NCBI GenBank assembly: GCA_017996595.1
Contig: JAGOGT010000091.1
Coordinates: 1 to 5,632 of the forward strand
Direction: 5' to 3'
Source: Candidatus Cloacimonadota bacterium
GTDB taxonomy: Bacteria; Cloacimonadota; Cloacimonadia; Cloacimonadales; Cloacimonadaceae
Length of the DNA: 5,632 nt
In this document: positions 1 to 4,904 of the stretch, one piece after another
Layout of the letters: the number at the start of each line of letters is the position of its first letter
Position numbering within the stretch: position 1 is the stretch's first letter
Notes under the pieces: model-generated
Told to the model about the DNA's origin: nothing
The model's input: the letters and a program-made list of their open reading frames with translations, nothing else
Databases searched by the model: none
Position numbers and translations under genes: made by a program

Positions 1-271
1 GCGCGATCTGATGCGCTATATCAACCAATTGAAGGTAGCACGCAGCCTCGAGATTGGCCAGATCGACATTATGACCGATCACTGCCTCGTGGAACTGGAC
101 GCGGAATATGAAGACAAGATTCTGAAAGCCGTTTCCCGCTTTAACTATAAGGGCGTTCCCGTGCTGGCAGAGGTGGTTAGTCCTGCCCGCCGCACCAGAT
201 ATGAGCCGCGGAAGGAAAACAAAAACCGGGACTATGAGAAAGTGAGAGTGAAGAAATATCCAAGAAAGTAG
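1..271 (+). CDS. DEAD-box RNA helicase, C-terminal DbpA-type RNA-binding domain (5' partial)
   Basis: The reading frame enters at the left window edge (codons start at base 2) and ends at TAG 269-271, so only the last 89 residues are visible. The stretch IGQIDIMTDHCLVEL, followed about 15 residues later by FNYKGVPVLAEVV, matches the pattern of the small RRM-like domain at the C-terminus of DbpA/CsdA-type helicases (I-G-x-I, central H-x-x-V, final K-G-x-x-x-x-V). In DbpA this domain binds 23S rRNA; in the family it anchors the helicase on structured RNA. The preceding RDLMRYINQ fits the start of that domain. The last ~30 residues are rich in Lys/Arg, a common unstructured RNA-binding tail. The helicase core lies outside the window, so assignment rests on this domain alone. 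An internal ATG at base 11 is probably not the start. The final codons include a GTGAGAG that begins the repeat array downstream. Confidence 0.72.
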   Translation, partial: RDLMRYINQLKVARSLEIGQIDIMTDHCLVELDAEYEDKILKAVSRFNYKGVPVLAEVVSPARRTRYEPRKENKNRDYEKVRVKKYPRK

Positions 272-355
272 TGAGACGGCTTCGCCGAGGTGAGACCTGC
301 GGTGTGAGAGTTGCACTGTGAGAGTTGCACTGTGAGAGCAGGCTGTGAGAGCAGG
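242..355 (+). repeat. GTGAGAG motif array
   Basis: GTGAGA(G) occurs seven times on the plus strand, at 242, 271, 290, 304, 318, 332 and 345. The 3' copies are regularly spaced (14, 14, 14 and 13 bp), and 304-331 is two exact tandem copies of a 14-bp unit, GTGAGAGTTGCACT. The first copy lies inside the helicase coding end and the second overlaps its stop codon. Between copies two and three is a small hairpin CGGC-TTC-GCCG (277-287), which could weakly help end helicase transcription but has no T-tract. The last copy runs directly into the first palindrome module at 351. The function is not known. Confidence 0.6.
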
Positions 356-419
356 AGTCATTTGCGCCAGTGATATCTTGCTGCTATCCCCTGATTATGA
401 GGCGCAAAGGACTCATGCG
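351..419 (+). repeat. Imperfect-palindrome module, copy 1 (69 bp)
   Basis: The module starts GCAGGAGTCATT (351-362) and ends AAGGACTCATGCG (407-419). Inner arms TGCGCC (363-368) and GGCGCA (401-406) are perfect complements around a 32-nt loop (369-400). Folded as one strand it gives GCA/TGC, a G-A mismatch, GAGTC/GACTC, an A-G mismatch, and then eight pairs TTTGCGCC/GGCGCAAA. The two purine-purine mismatches recur in every full copy, so the two strands are distinguishable, as in REP-type elements. A 23-bp spacer (420-442) separates it from copy 2, which has the opposite orientation. Confidence 0.75.
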
Positions 420-442
420 CAGTAAGTTATTGTGTTATTGTC

Positions 443-511
443 CGCATGAGTCCTTCAGCCCGTATAGTTTACCTTAAAGTCATTGCTCACAGTGGGCTGA
501 ATGACTCCTGC
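443..511 (-). repeat. Imperfect-palindrome module, copy 2 (69 bp, inverted)
   Basis: Read on the minus strand this has the same ends as copy 1: GCAGGAGTCATT (511-500) and AAGGACTCATGCG (455-443). Its inner arms differ, CAGCCC (499-494) and GGGCTG (461-456), yet are again perfectly complementary, and the loop is again 32 nt (462-493) with no clear similarity to that of copy 1. Copies 1 and 2 form a head-to-head pair. As a result the 13-bp end AAGGACTCATGCG at 407-419 is a perfect inverted repeat of 443-455, and the 12-bp outer ends (351-362 and 500-511) are also perfectly complementary. The pair could fold as a cruciform-like structure. Confidence 0.75.
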
Positions 512-534
512 TGCTGAAGGAATGAAACATGCGG

Positions 535-564
535 TTTTCATTTTTCATTCTTCATTCTTCATTT
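535..564 (+). repeat. TTTTTCATTCTTCATT-type simple repeat
   Basis: This is a run of short CATT/TTC units. An 18-nt stretch (539-556) is identical to 4880-4897, and a 12-nt part recurs inverted at 4728-4739. It is followed by a pyrimidine-rich tract to about 600. It looks like a low-complexity intergenic motif scattered in this genome; no function is evident. Confidence 0.55.
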
Positions 565-600
565 CTACTCCCTTTTCCCTGTTCCCTTTTCACTTAATCC

Positions 601-629
601 TTGACACCTATCCCCTCCTTCAATTAAAG
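601..629 (+). promoter_or_regulatory. Candidate promoter upstream of lipoprotein operon
   Basis: A perfect sigma-70-like -35 box TTGACA (601-606) is followed after 17 nt by a poor -10 candidate TTAAAG (624-629). The location is right for the first operon gene, but the weak -10 leaves this uncertain. If it is used, the transcript would start near 636 and would lack the 5' arm of the hairpin described at 614-654, so the two proposals exclude each other. Confidence 0.3.
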
Positions 630-654
630 TGATTGAACCGATATTGAAAGGAGG
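614..654 (+). promoter_or_regulatory. Potential hairpin sequestering the ribosome binding site
   Basis: CCTCCTTCAAT (614-624) can pair with ATTGAAAGGAGG (643-654) to give 11 base pairs with one bulged A (647) and an 18-nt loop. The 3' arm contains the AAGGAGG Shine-Dalgarno of the CsgG-family gene (ATG at 663). A smaller alternative, GAGG-TTCA-CCTC (651-662), would also hide it. If transcription begins upstream of 614, translation of the first operon gene could be controlled by this fold. The pairing is seen directly; the regulatory role is inference. Confidence 0.4.
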
Positions 655-662
655 TTCACCTC

Positions 663-1613
663 ATGAAGCCATATATTTGTGCTTTGTTTGCCTGCGTCCT
701 GATGATGGGCGCTTGCGCAAGAATCCAAAAGGAAGAGCCACAGGCAACTCTGGCTATTGCTCCTGAAAATGCCATAAAGCTTGAGGATGCGTCTATCACC
801 CTGAAGCGTAAGGTTGCCATCGGCCGTTTCACCAATGAATCGCGCCTGGCCAATAGTTTCCTGAATGAGGGCAGCGGCACCAAGGAACGTATGAGCCGCG
901 CCGCCACAGATATCCTTTCCGCCAAGCTTGCCTCCACCAAGCGCTTTCTGCTGATCGAAAGAGTGGATGACGTTAGCATCAGCAACGAACAGCAGATCTC
1001 CAATATCGAAAGCTACAAAATCCCAGCGGATTACCTGATTCTGGGTTCCATCTCAGAATTCGGACGCAAAACCAGCGGTGACGTGGGCCTCATCGACCGC
1101 ACCAAAAAGCAAACTGCCACCGCCAAGGTTACCCTGCGCATCGTAGATACCCGCACCGGCATGATCATTTTTGGCGAAGAAGGCAGCGGCGAAGCTTCCA
1201 GCGAAGTAGGCACGGTTTTGGGCATGGGTTCCACAGCCGGATATGATGATACTTTAACCGACAAAGCCATCGACGCTGCGATCAGCAGTGTGCTGCAAAA
1301 CCTCATCAATAAGCTTGCCAATGATCCCTGGCGTTCCTACGTGCTTTCTGCGGAAGGCAGTGAAGTGATCATCTCCGGAGGGGCCATGCAGGGCATCAAA
1401 AGCGGCGATATCTACAAAGTTTACCGGCGCGGCAAGAAAGTGCTGAATCCCCAAACCAATATCCCCATCGAGCTTCCCGGAAAGCAAATCGCCACCATCC
1501 GCATCGATGAAACCATCCCCGGAAACGAGCTTACGGAAGTATCACGAGCCCAGGTGATGAGTGGCAATATCGGCAATGTGGATCCCACTGAACTTTATAT
1601 CAGCGATAGATAG
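663..1613 (+). CDS. CsgG/HfaB-family outer-membrane lipoprotein with C-terminal extension
   Basis: This 316-residue protein has a signal peptide with a lipobox ending MGAC (lipid-bearing Cys18), so it should be an outer-membrane lipoprotein. Residues ~50-228 fit the CsgG fold: VAIGRFTN (51-58), ADYLILGSISEFG (122-134), VTLRIVDTRTG (156-166), a Gly/Ser-rich segment 171-193 where CsgG has its second membrane hairpin, and a helix 200-219 ending NDPW. CsgG of E. coli (277 aa) is a nonameric secretion channel for curli subunits. Residues ~230-305 are extra; GGAMQGIKSGDIYKVYRRGK resembles the SH3-like C-terminal domain of FlgT-type proteins. The start has a perfect AAAGGAGGT 8 nt upstream. It heads a four-gene lipoprotein operon, like NMB1164 of Neisseria. 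With no csgA/B/E/F nearby, curli export is unlikely; the cargo is unknown. Confidence 0.85.
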   Translation: MKPYICALFACVLMMGACARIQKEEPQATLAIAPENAIKLEDASITLKRKVAIGRFTNESRLANSFLNEGSGTKERMSRAATDILSAKLASTKRFLLIERVDDVSISNEQQISNIESYKIPADYLILGSISEFGRKTSGDVGLIDRTKKQTATAKVTLRIVDTRTGMIIFGEEGSGEASSEVGTVLGMGSTAGYDDTLTDKAIDAAISSVLQNLINKLANDPWRSYVLSAEGSEVIISGGAMQGIKSGDIYKVYRRGKKVLNPQTNIPIELPGKQIATIRIDETIPGNELTEVSRAQVMSGNIGNVDPTELYISDR

Positions 1614-1626
1614 AGGAATAAGCAAG

Positions 1627-1932
1627 ATGAAGAACGTGATTATCATCCTCTTGGGAAGCCTCCTTTTGCTAAGCGCCTGCAGTGTAAACAGGCAAAATGA
1701 AAGCTCCACCATGGTTCCCGATTATGGCATGCTGAAGCTGGTGGGTGATCCCACCGGCCGCAGCGTATTGCTCAATGGCGAAGCCGTGGAGCTCGATCCG
1801 GAACGTGAAGTGAATATCTTCGAACTCCAAAGCGGCAGCTATGATCTGAAAATTCTCTATCAAGGAGAGGTGCTGGTATCCCGTAAGATTCTCATCAGCA
1901 CTGGCCAAACCAACGAGGTGAAGATGCCATGA
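1627..1932 (+). CDS. Small PEGA-like lipoprotein
   Basis: This 101-residue protein starts at ATG 1627, preceded by AGAGGA nine bases upstream. A start at 1561 in the same frame would overlap the CsgG-family gene and bury the signal peptide, so it was rejected. Residues 1-18 are a signal peptide ending in a classical LSAC lipobox (Cys18); Ser19 fits outer-membrane retention under the E. coli Lol rule. Residues ~34-101 follow the PEGA pattern: G-x-L-x-L, then DPTGRSVLLNGEAV (41-54), a short linker, LQSGSYDLKILYQG (67-80), and a closing strand ending TNEVKMP. PEGA domains are small beta-sandwiches found in envelope proteins. The gap after the CsgG gene is 13 bp, and the stop overlaps the next start by four bases (ATGA), which implies coupled translation. 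It is not part of the Neisseria three-gene set. Confidence 0.72.
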   Translation: MKNVIIILLGSLLLLSACSVNRQNESSTMVPDYGMLKLVGDPTGRSVLLNGEAVELDPEREVNIFELQSGSYDLKILYQGEVLVSRKILISTGQTNEVKMP

Positions 1933-2276
1933 GGGGGATTTTGGGTTTATTGGCGGTCCTGATGCTGCTGGCAGCCTGCGCTCCTCCACCTTACCTCTAT
2001 TATGGCAATAGCTCGCATAGCTATTACCGCGCCGTTAAAAAGCAGGATACTGCCTCTGTGGAGCAGTATAAAAAGAGCCTGCAGGATGTATTTGACCGCT
2101 CGGTACGCATGGGGATTCCTGTGCCTCCGGGCTTATATTGCGACTACGCGCTCATCATGATGAAGGAAGAGCGTCCTGATCTGGCCAAAGAATACTTCGA
2201 AAAAGAACGCAGCACCTGGGCAGAATCAGAAACCATGGTGAACTTTCTGCTGCAGCGCTACGGCCTGAAACAATAG
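1929..2276 (+). CDS. DUF4810-family lipoprotein
   Basis: This 115-residue protein has a signal peptide ending LAAC (Cys17). The mature part matches the DUF4810 pattern: YLYYGNSSHSYYRAVK near the new N-terminus (22-37), VPPGLYCDYALIMM (65-78), and a C-terminal A-x-x-Y-F-x-x-E-x-x-x-W-x-E-S block (86-100) followed by an amphipathic helix. The likely shape is a small helical-hairpin, TPR-like unit, which would suit a scaffold between partners; that is inferred. The ATG overlaps the previous stop (ATGA), and GAGGTGA lies seven bases upstream inside the preceding gene. DUF4810 proteins sit between a CsgG-family protein and a GNA1162 protein in many Gram-negatives (NMB1163 in Neisseria), and the same order is seen here. 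No catalytic residues are apparent. The biochemical role is unknown. Confidence 0.82.
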   Translation: MRGILGLLAVLMLLAACAPPPYLYYGNSSHSYYRAVKKQDTASVEQYKKSLQDVFDRSVRMGIPVPPGLYCDYALIMMKEERPDLAKEYFEKERSTWAESETMVNFLLQRYGLKQ

Positions 2277-2286
2277 GGGGATAGAG

Positions 2287-2976
2287 ATGAAAACGAGATT
2301 CACGTTTGCCCTTGGCCTGATCATCATTGCCCTGCTTTCGGCCTGCACAATTATCCCTTCGCATACCCTGCAAACTGTTTATCCTCAGATGTACCAGGAT
2401 TCTCCGGCAAGCATCCTCATTCTTCCGCCCCTGAATAACAGCACTGCTGCCGATGCCAAGGAATACTTTTCCTGTTCGCTTTCCGAAGCGGTTGGCCGCA
2501 AGGGATATTACACCCTGCCGGTGGAAACGATGTTTACGGTGCTGCGTGAGGAAGGGCTTTATGACACGGAGAATATCACCCCCGTGGTGCTGAAAAACAT
2601 GAGGGAGCATTTCGGCGCAGATGCCGTTCTGATCTCCACCATTGAAGAGTGGGACAAATCCTGGGCTTTGGTAGCCGGATCGCTGAATATCACTTCCAGC
2701 TTTACTCTCATCAGTACTGCCACTGCTGATACCTTGTGGGATTATCGCATGCGCACCAGTGTGGAGCTTGGTTCTGATAGCAAGAAATTCCTGGTGCAGG
2801 TTTTGGAATCAGCCTTCAAAACCGCTGTGGAAGATTACTTTCCGAATTGCCTTGAATCCAATATCACCGCCATGGATAATGCCCTGCCCTATGGCAAGCA
2901 TCATCCTCAGTTTACTCTGGATGCCGAGCAGGGAGTTTCCCCCGGTAAAAGCGGAAGAATAGATATCAATAAGTAA
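2287..2976 (+). CDS. GNA1162 (DUF799) family lipoprotein
   Basis: This 229-residue protein has a signal peptide with LSAC lipobox (Cys20, then Thr). The mature domain carries hallmarks of the GNA1162/DUF799 family: SPASILILPPLNNST (39-53), KGYYTLPVETMF (72-83), EHFGADAVLISTIEEWDKSW (107-126) and a following beta-rich segment with TLWDY. GNA1162 (NMB1162) is a surface-associated meningococcal lipoprotein whose fold resembles the TolB N-terminal/CsgG-like alpha-beta domain; it has been proposed to act in an envelope transport system. A stop-to-start gap of 10 bp and a purine-rich AGGGGG site tie it to the DUF4810 gene. It is the last member of the operon's lipoprotein set. The last ~30 residues are polar and may be flexible. 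The family call is firm; its molecular job is not known. Confidence 0.85.
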   Translation: MKTRFTFALGLIIIALLSACTIIPSHTLQTVYPQMYQDSPASILILPPLNNSTAADAKEYFSCSLSEAVGRKGYYTLPVETMFTVLREEGLYDTENITPVVLKNMREHFGADAVLISTIEEWDKSWALVAGSLNITSSFTLISTATADTLWDYRMRTSVELGSDSKKFLVQVLESAFKTAVEDYFPNCLESNITAMDNALPYGKHHPQFTLDAEQGVSPGKSGRIDINK

Positions 2977-2983
2977 CCACTGT

Positions 2984-3005
2984 TTGCCGATTCAGAGATC
3001 GGCAA
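2984..3005 (+). promoter_or_regulatory. Intergenic hairpin between GNA1162 and acyl-CoA synthetase genes
   Basis: TTGCCGAT (2984-2991) and ATCGGCAA (2998-3005) form a perfect 8-bp stem with a 6-nt loop. No T-tract follows on either strand, so it is not a classical intrinsic terminator. It could mark a processing or attenuation point, or an operator, between the lipoprotein operon and the ligase gene, whose Shine-Dalgarno (AAGGAG) follows seven bases later. Confidence 0.45.
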
Positions 3006-3022
3006 CCCCAAAGGAGACAATA

Positions 3023-3412
3023 ATGAAGAAACCGGCAAGCTTTACCCTCAAAGACATGATCAATACCACCATCAAGAACTTTCCGGAGCGTCCGGCGCTA
3101 TCCATGGTGGACGATACTCCCATCACTTACCGGGAGTTGGGAGAGCAAATTGCCGCCGTTATCTCCATGCTGCAGGAAAGCGGCATCAGCAAAGGCGATA
3201 GAGTAGCCATCCTCAGCCAGAACATGCCGAATTGGGGCGTGGCCTATCTGGCCATTACTTCCATGGGTGCTGTGGCCGTGCCGATTCTGGTGGATTTTCA
3301 CGAAAGTGAGATCTTGCATATTATCCGCCATTCGGGCAGCAAGCTGATCTTTGTCTCCACCTTGCATTATGATCGCATCGGTTATGCCAGCTCGATCCGG
3401 CACCGCAGATGA
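3023..3412 (+). CDS. Long-chain acyl-CoA synthetase (AMP-binding), N-terminal part, frameshifted
   Basis: This part encodes 129 residues from ATG 3023, chosen because AAGGAG lies six bases upstream; an in-frame ATG at 2984 falls inside the upstream hairpin and lacks such a site. It shows the standard N-subdomain opening of ANL-superfamily acyl-CoA ligases: PITYRELGEQI (33-43) and GDRVAILSQNMPNWGVAYLA (58-77), followed by MGAVAVPI. The frame then leaves homologous sequence around residue 120 and stops at TGA 3410-3412, where the family should continue towards the ATP-binding loop. The missing body is intact in the next entry, one frame over. On its own this piece has no ATP-binding or catalytic motif and cannot be an active ligase. 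It is one gene with the following part, broken by a one-base deletion or by an assembly error. Confidence 0.75.
   Translation: MKKPASFTLKDMINTTIKNFPERPALSMVDDTPITYRELGEQIAAVISMLQESGISKGDRVAILSQNMPNWGVAYLAITSMGAVAVPILVDFHESEILHIIRHSGSKLIFVSTLHYDRIGYASSIRHRR
3373..3412 (+). other. Frameshift interval in acyl-CoA synthetase gene
   Basis: The two halves sit in frames that differ by one base, as a single-base deletion would cause. The downstream frame is closed on the left by TGA 3370-3372 and the upstream frame on the right by TGA 3410-3412, so the event lies between them. Reading the downstream frame back from 3409 gives QLDPAPQMIILDTF, a plausible continuation after YDRIGYASS. No X-XXY-YYZ slippery heptamer is present in this interval, so programmed -1 frameshifting is unlikely. 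Confidence 0.7.
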
Positions 3413-4713
3413 TCATTCTGGATACCTTCACGCCCACCGAACCGAATATCCCCAAAGACCGCATCAGTGAATTTCTGCAAGACCGCAGCCGCGATTTTGC
3501 CAAACTGCGTAATAGAGCCCTCACCGCAGTGGGCATCATCGGTTCGGACGTTAAGGAAGACGATCTGGCGGTGATTATCTATACTTCCGGCACCACCGGC
3601 AGTTCCAAAGGCGTGATGCTCAGCCACAAAAACCTGGTGCTGGATGCCTGGCTTACCCTCCACATCCAGCATGTGGATGAAACCGATCGCCTCATCTCCG
3701 TGCTGCCATTATCGCACACCTACGAATGCACTATCGGCTTCATTATTCCCATGTTTACCGGTGCATCCGTGTATTATCTGGATAAACCTCCCACGGCACG
3801 CATCCTGATTCCGGCAATGCAAAAGATAAAGCCCACCATGATCCTCACCGTACCGCTGATCATCGAAAAGATTTTCAAGATGCAGATTCATCCCCAGCTC
3901 ACCAAAAACCTGGTGATGCGCGAGCTTTACAAGCTTCCCGTTACCCGTAAGTTGCTGCATAAAGTGGCCGGCAAGAAACTGATGCATACCTTTGGCGGGC
4001 ATATTCATTTCTTTGGCATTGGCGGGGCTTTGCTCTCCGAAGATGCCGAACGCTTTCTCTATGAAGCAGGCTTCCCCTATGCCATCGGCTACGGGCTCAC
4101 CGAAACTTCACCTCTGATCGCAGGATGTGCTCCCGCAGTGGTGAAGTTCCGTTCCACAGGCACCGTTTTACCGCAGTTGGATGTGCGCATTGCCCATCCC
4201 GATCCCAAAACCGGTATCGGAGAAATCCAGATCAAAGGCGAAACCGTGATGAAAGGCCATTACCGCGATAAAGACCGCACCGATGCAGCTTATACCCCGG
4301 ATGGCTATTTCATGACCGGCGACCTGGGCATCCTTACCAAGAAGAATTACCTGTATATCAAAGGCCGCAGCAAGAACGTGATCGTAGGCAAAACCGGCGA
4401 AAATATCTATGCCGAGGAACTGGAAGCCAAGCTGAATGAATTCGAAAGCGTACTGGAATCCATGGTTTATGAATCCGGTGGCCAGATCGTGGGCAGAGTG
4501 TACTTAAATCCCGAAGTTCTGGAAAAACACCATGCCGGAGCTCAAAAAAGCGGCGTGCAAATGGAGAAATTCATCAAAAAACACCTGGAAGAGATCCGCA
4601 TTCATCTCAATACCAATGTGTCATCGTTCTCCAAAATCAACCGCCTCATTGAGCAAAGGGAACCCTTCGAAAAGACACCCACGCAGAAGATTAAACGCTT
4701 CCTGTACCAATAA
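3409..4713 (+). CDS. Long-chain acyl-CoA synthetase (AMP-binding), main catalytic part
   Basis: This part encodes 434 residues from ATG 3409, overlapping the stop of the N-terminal part by ATGA. All core ANL-superfamily motifs are present: phosphate loop YTSGTTGSSKG (58-68), GYGLTETSP (227-235), GYFMTGDLG with the ATP-ribose Asp305 (299-307), hinge GRSKN (319-323), and a C-terminal TPTQKIKRF whose Lys427 matches the adenylation lysine. The enzyme would activate a fatty acid with ATP to acyl-AMP and then form acyl-CoA, in the cytoplasm or at the inner membrane face. Adding the ~125 upstream residues gives about 560, normal for bacterial long-chain fatty acid-CoA ligases. ATG 3409 has no clear ribosome binding site, so the true protein probably begins at 3023. 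The ATGA overlap would allow coupled re-initiation if the split is real. The exact acyl substrate cannot be read from sequence. Confidence 0.85.
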   Translation: MIILDTFTPTEPNIPKDRISEFLQDRSRDFAKLRNRALTAVGIIGSDVKEDDLAVIIYTSGTTGSSKGVMLSHKNLVLDAWLTLHIQHVDETDRLISVLPLSHTYECTIGFIIPMFTGASVYYLDKPPTARILIPAMQKIKPTMILTVPLIIEKIFKMQIHPQLTKNLVMRELYKLPVTRKLLHKVAGKKLMHTFGGHIHFFGIGGALLSEDAERFLYEAGFPYAIGYGLTETSPLIAGCAPAVVKFRSTGTVLPQLDVRIAHPDPKTGIGEIQIKGETVMKGHYRDKDRTDAAYTPDGYFMTGDLGILTKKNYLYIKGRSKNVIVGKTGENIYAEELEAKLNEFESVLESMVYESGGQIVGRVYLNPEVLEKHHAGAQKSGVQMEKFIKKHLEEIRIHLNTNVSSFSKINRLIEQREPFEKTPTQKIKRFLYQ

Positions 4714-4744
4714 AATAATTAAGAATTAAGAATGAAAAATTAAG
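4714..4744. repeat. A/T-rich AATTAAGAATGAAAAATT motif
   Basis: Immediately after the ligase stop comes a run of AATTAAG/AATGAAAAATTAAG units. AAGAATGAAAAA (4728-4739) is the exact reverse complement of 4882-4893, so the gap between the convergent ligase and tag genes is bracketed by a 12-bp inverted pair. The rest of the gap (4745-4872) shows no gene and no convincing hairpin with a T-tract, although convergent terminators would be expected. Confidence 0.5.
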
Positions 4745-4872
4745 CTGCGCTGTGGCTTCAGATGCTGTGCTTGAAGTGTAGCTCTTGCTTATGAAAAGTA
4801 CCATGAAACACGCAATGAAAACTGCGCTGCCAACCGTTCCACTCAACCTCTAAACTTCTCGACCTCTCGACT

Positions 4873-4904
4873 CATTCATCATTTTTCATTCTTCATTTTT
4901 CATT
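4873..4904 (+). repeat. TTTTTCATTCTTCATT-type simple repeat overlapping the tag 3' end
   Basis: This is the same motif as at 535-564 (18 identical bases, 4880-4897 against 539-556). It covers the last codons and stop of the minus-strand tag gene, so the terminal residues MKNEE are encoded by repeat sequence. Confidence 0.5.

Noticed and set aside
351..511. Integron attC sites, because of imperfect palindromes with variable centres
   Set aside because: The ends lack the RYYYAAC and GTTRRRY core sites, no cassette arrangement or integrase is visible, and the modules are paired in inverted orientation.
304..511. CRISPR array, because of constant-length 32-nt variable segments between conserved sequences
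   Set aside because: Repeats do not recur in tandem in one orientation; each 32-nt segment is inside a self-complementary module, and no cas gene is present.
656..1003. Minus-strand open frames under the lipoprotein operon (also 1031-1321, 2155-2610)
   Set aside because: They are antisense to well-supported genes, lack ribosome sites and show no recognisable domains.
1561..1932. Longer 123-residue form of the PEGA-like protein starting at 1561
   Set aside because: It would overlap the CsgG-family gene and bury the signal peptide; ATG 1627 has its own AGAGGA site and gives a normal lipoprotein start.
2984..3005. Intrinsic terminator after the GNA1162 gene
   Set aside because: The stem is good, but no T-tract follows on either strand, so only a hairpin of unknown role is reported.
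3370..3412. Programmed -1 ribosomal frameshift in the acyl-CoA synthetase
   Set aside because: No slippery heptamer is found in the possible interval, and no known member of this enzyme family uses frameshifting.
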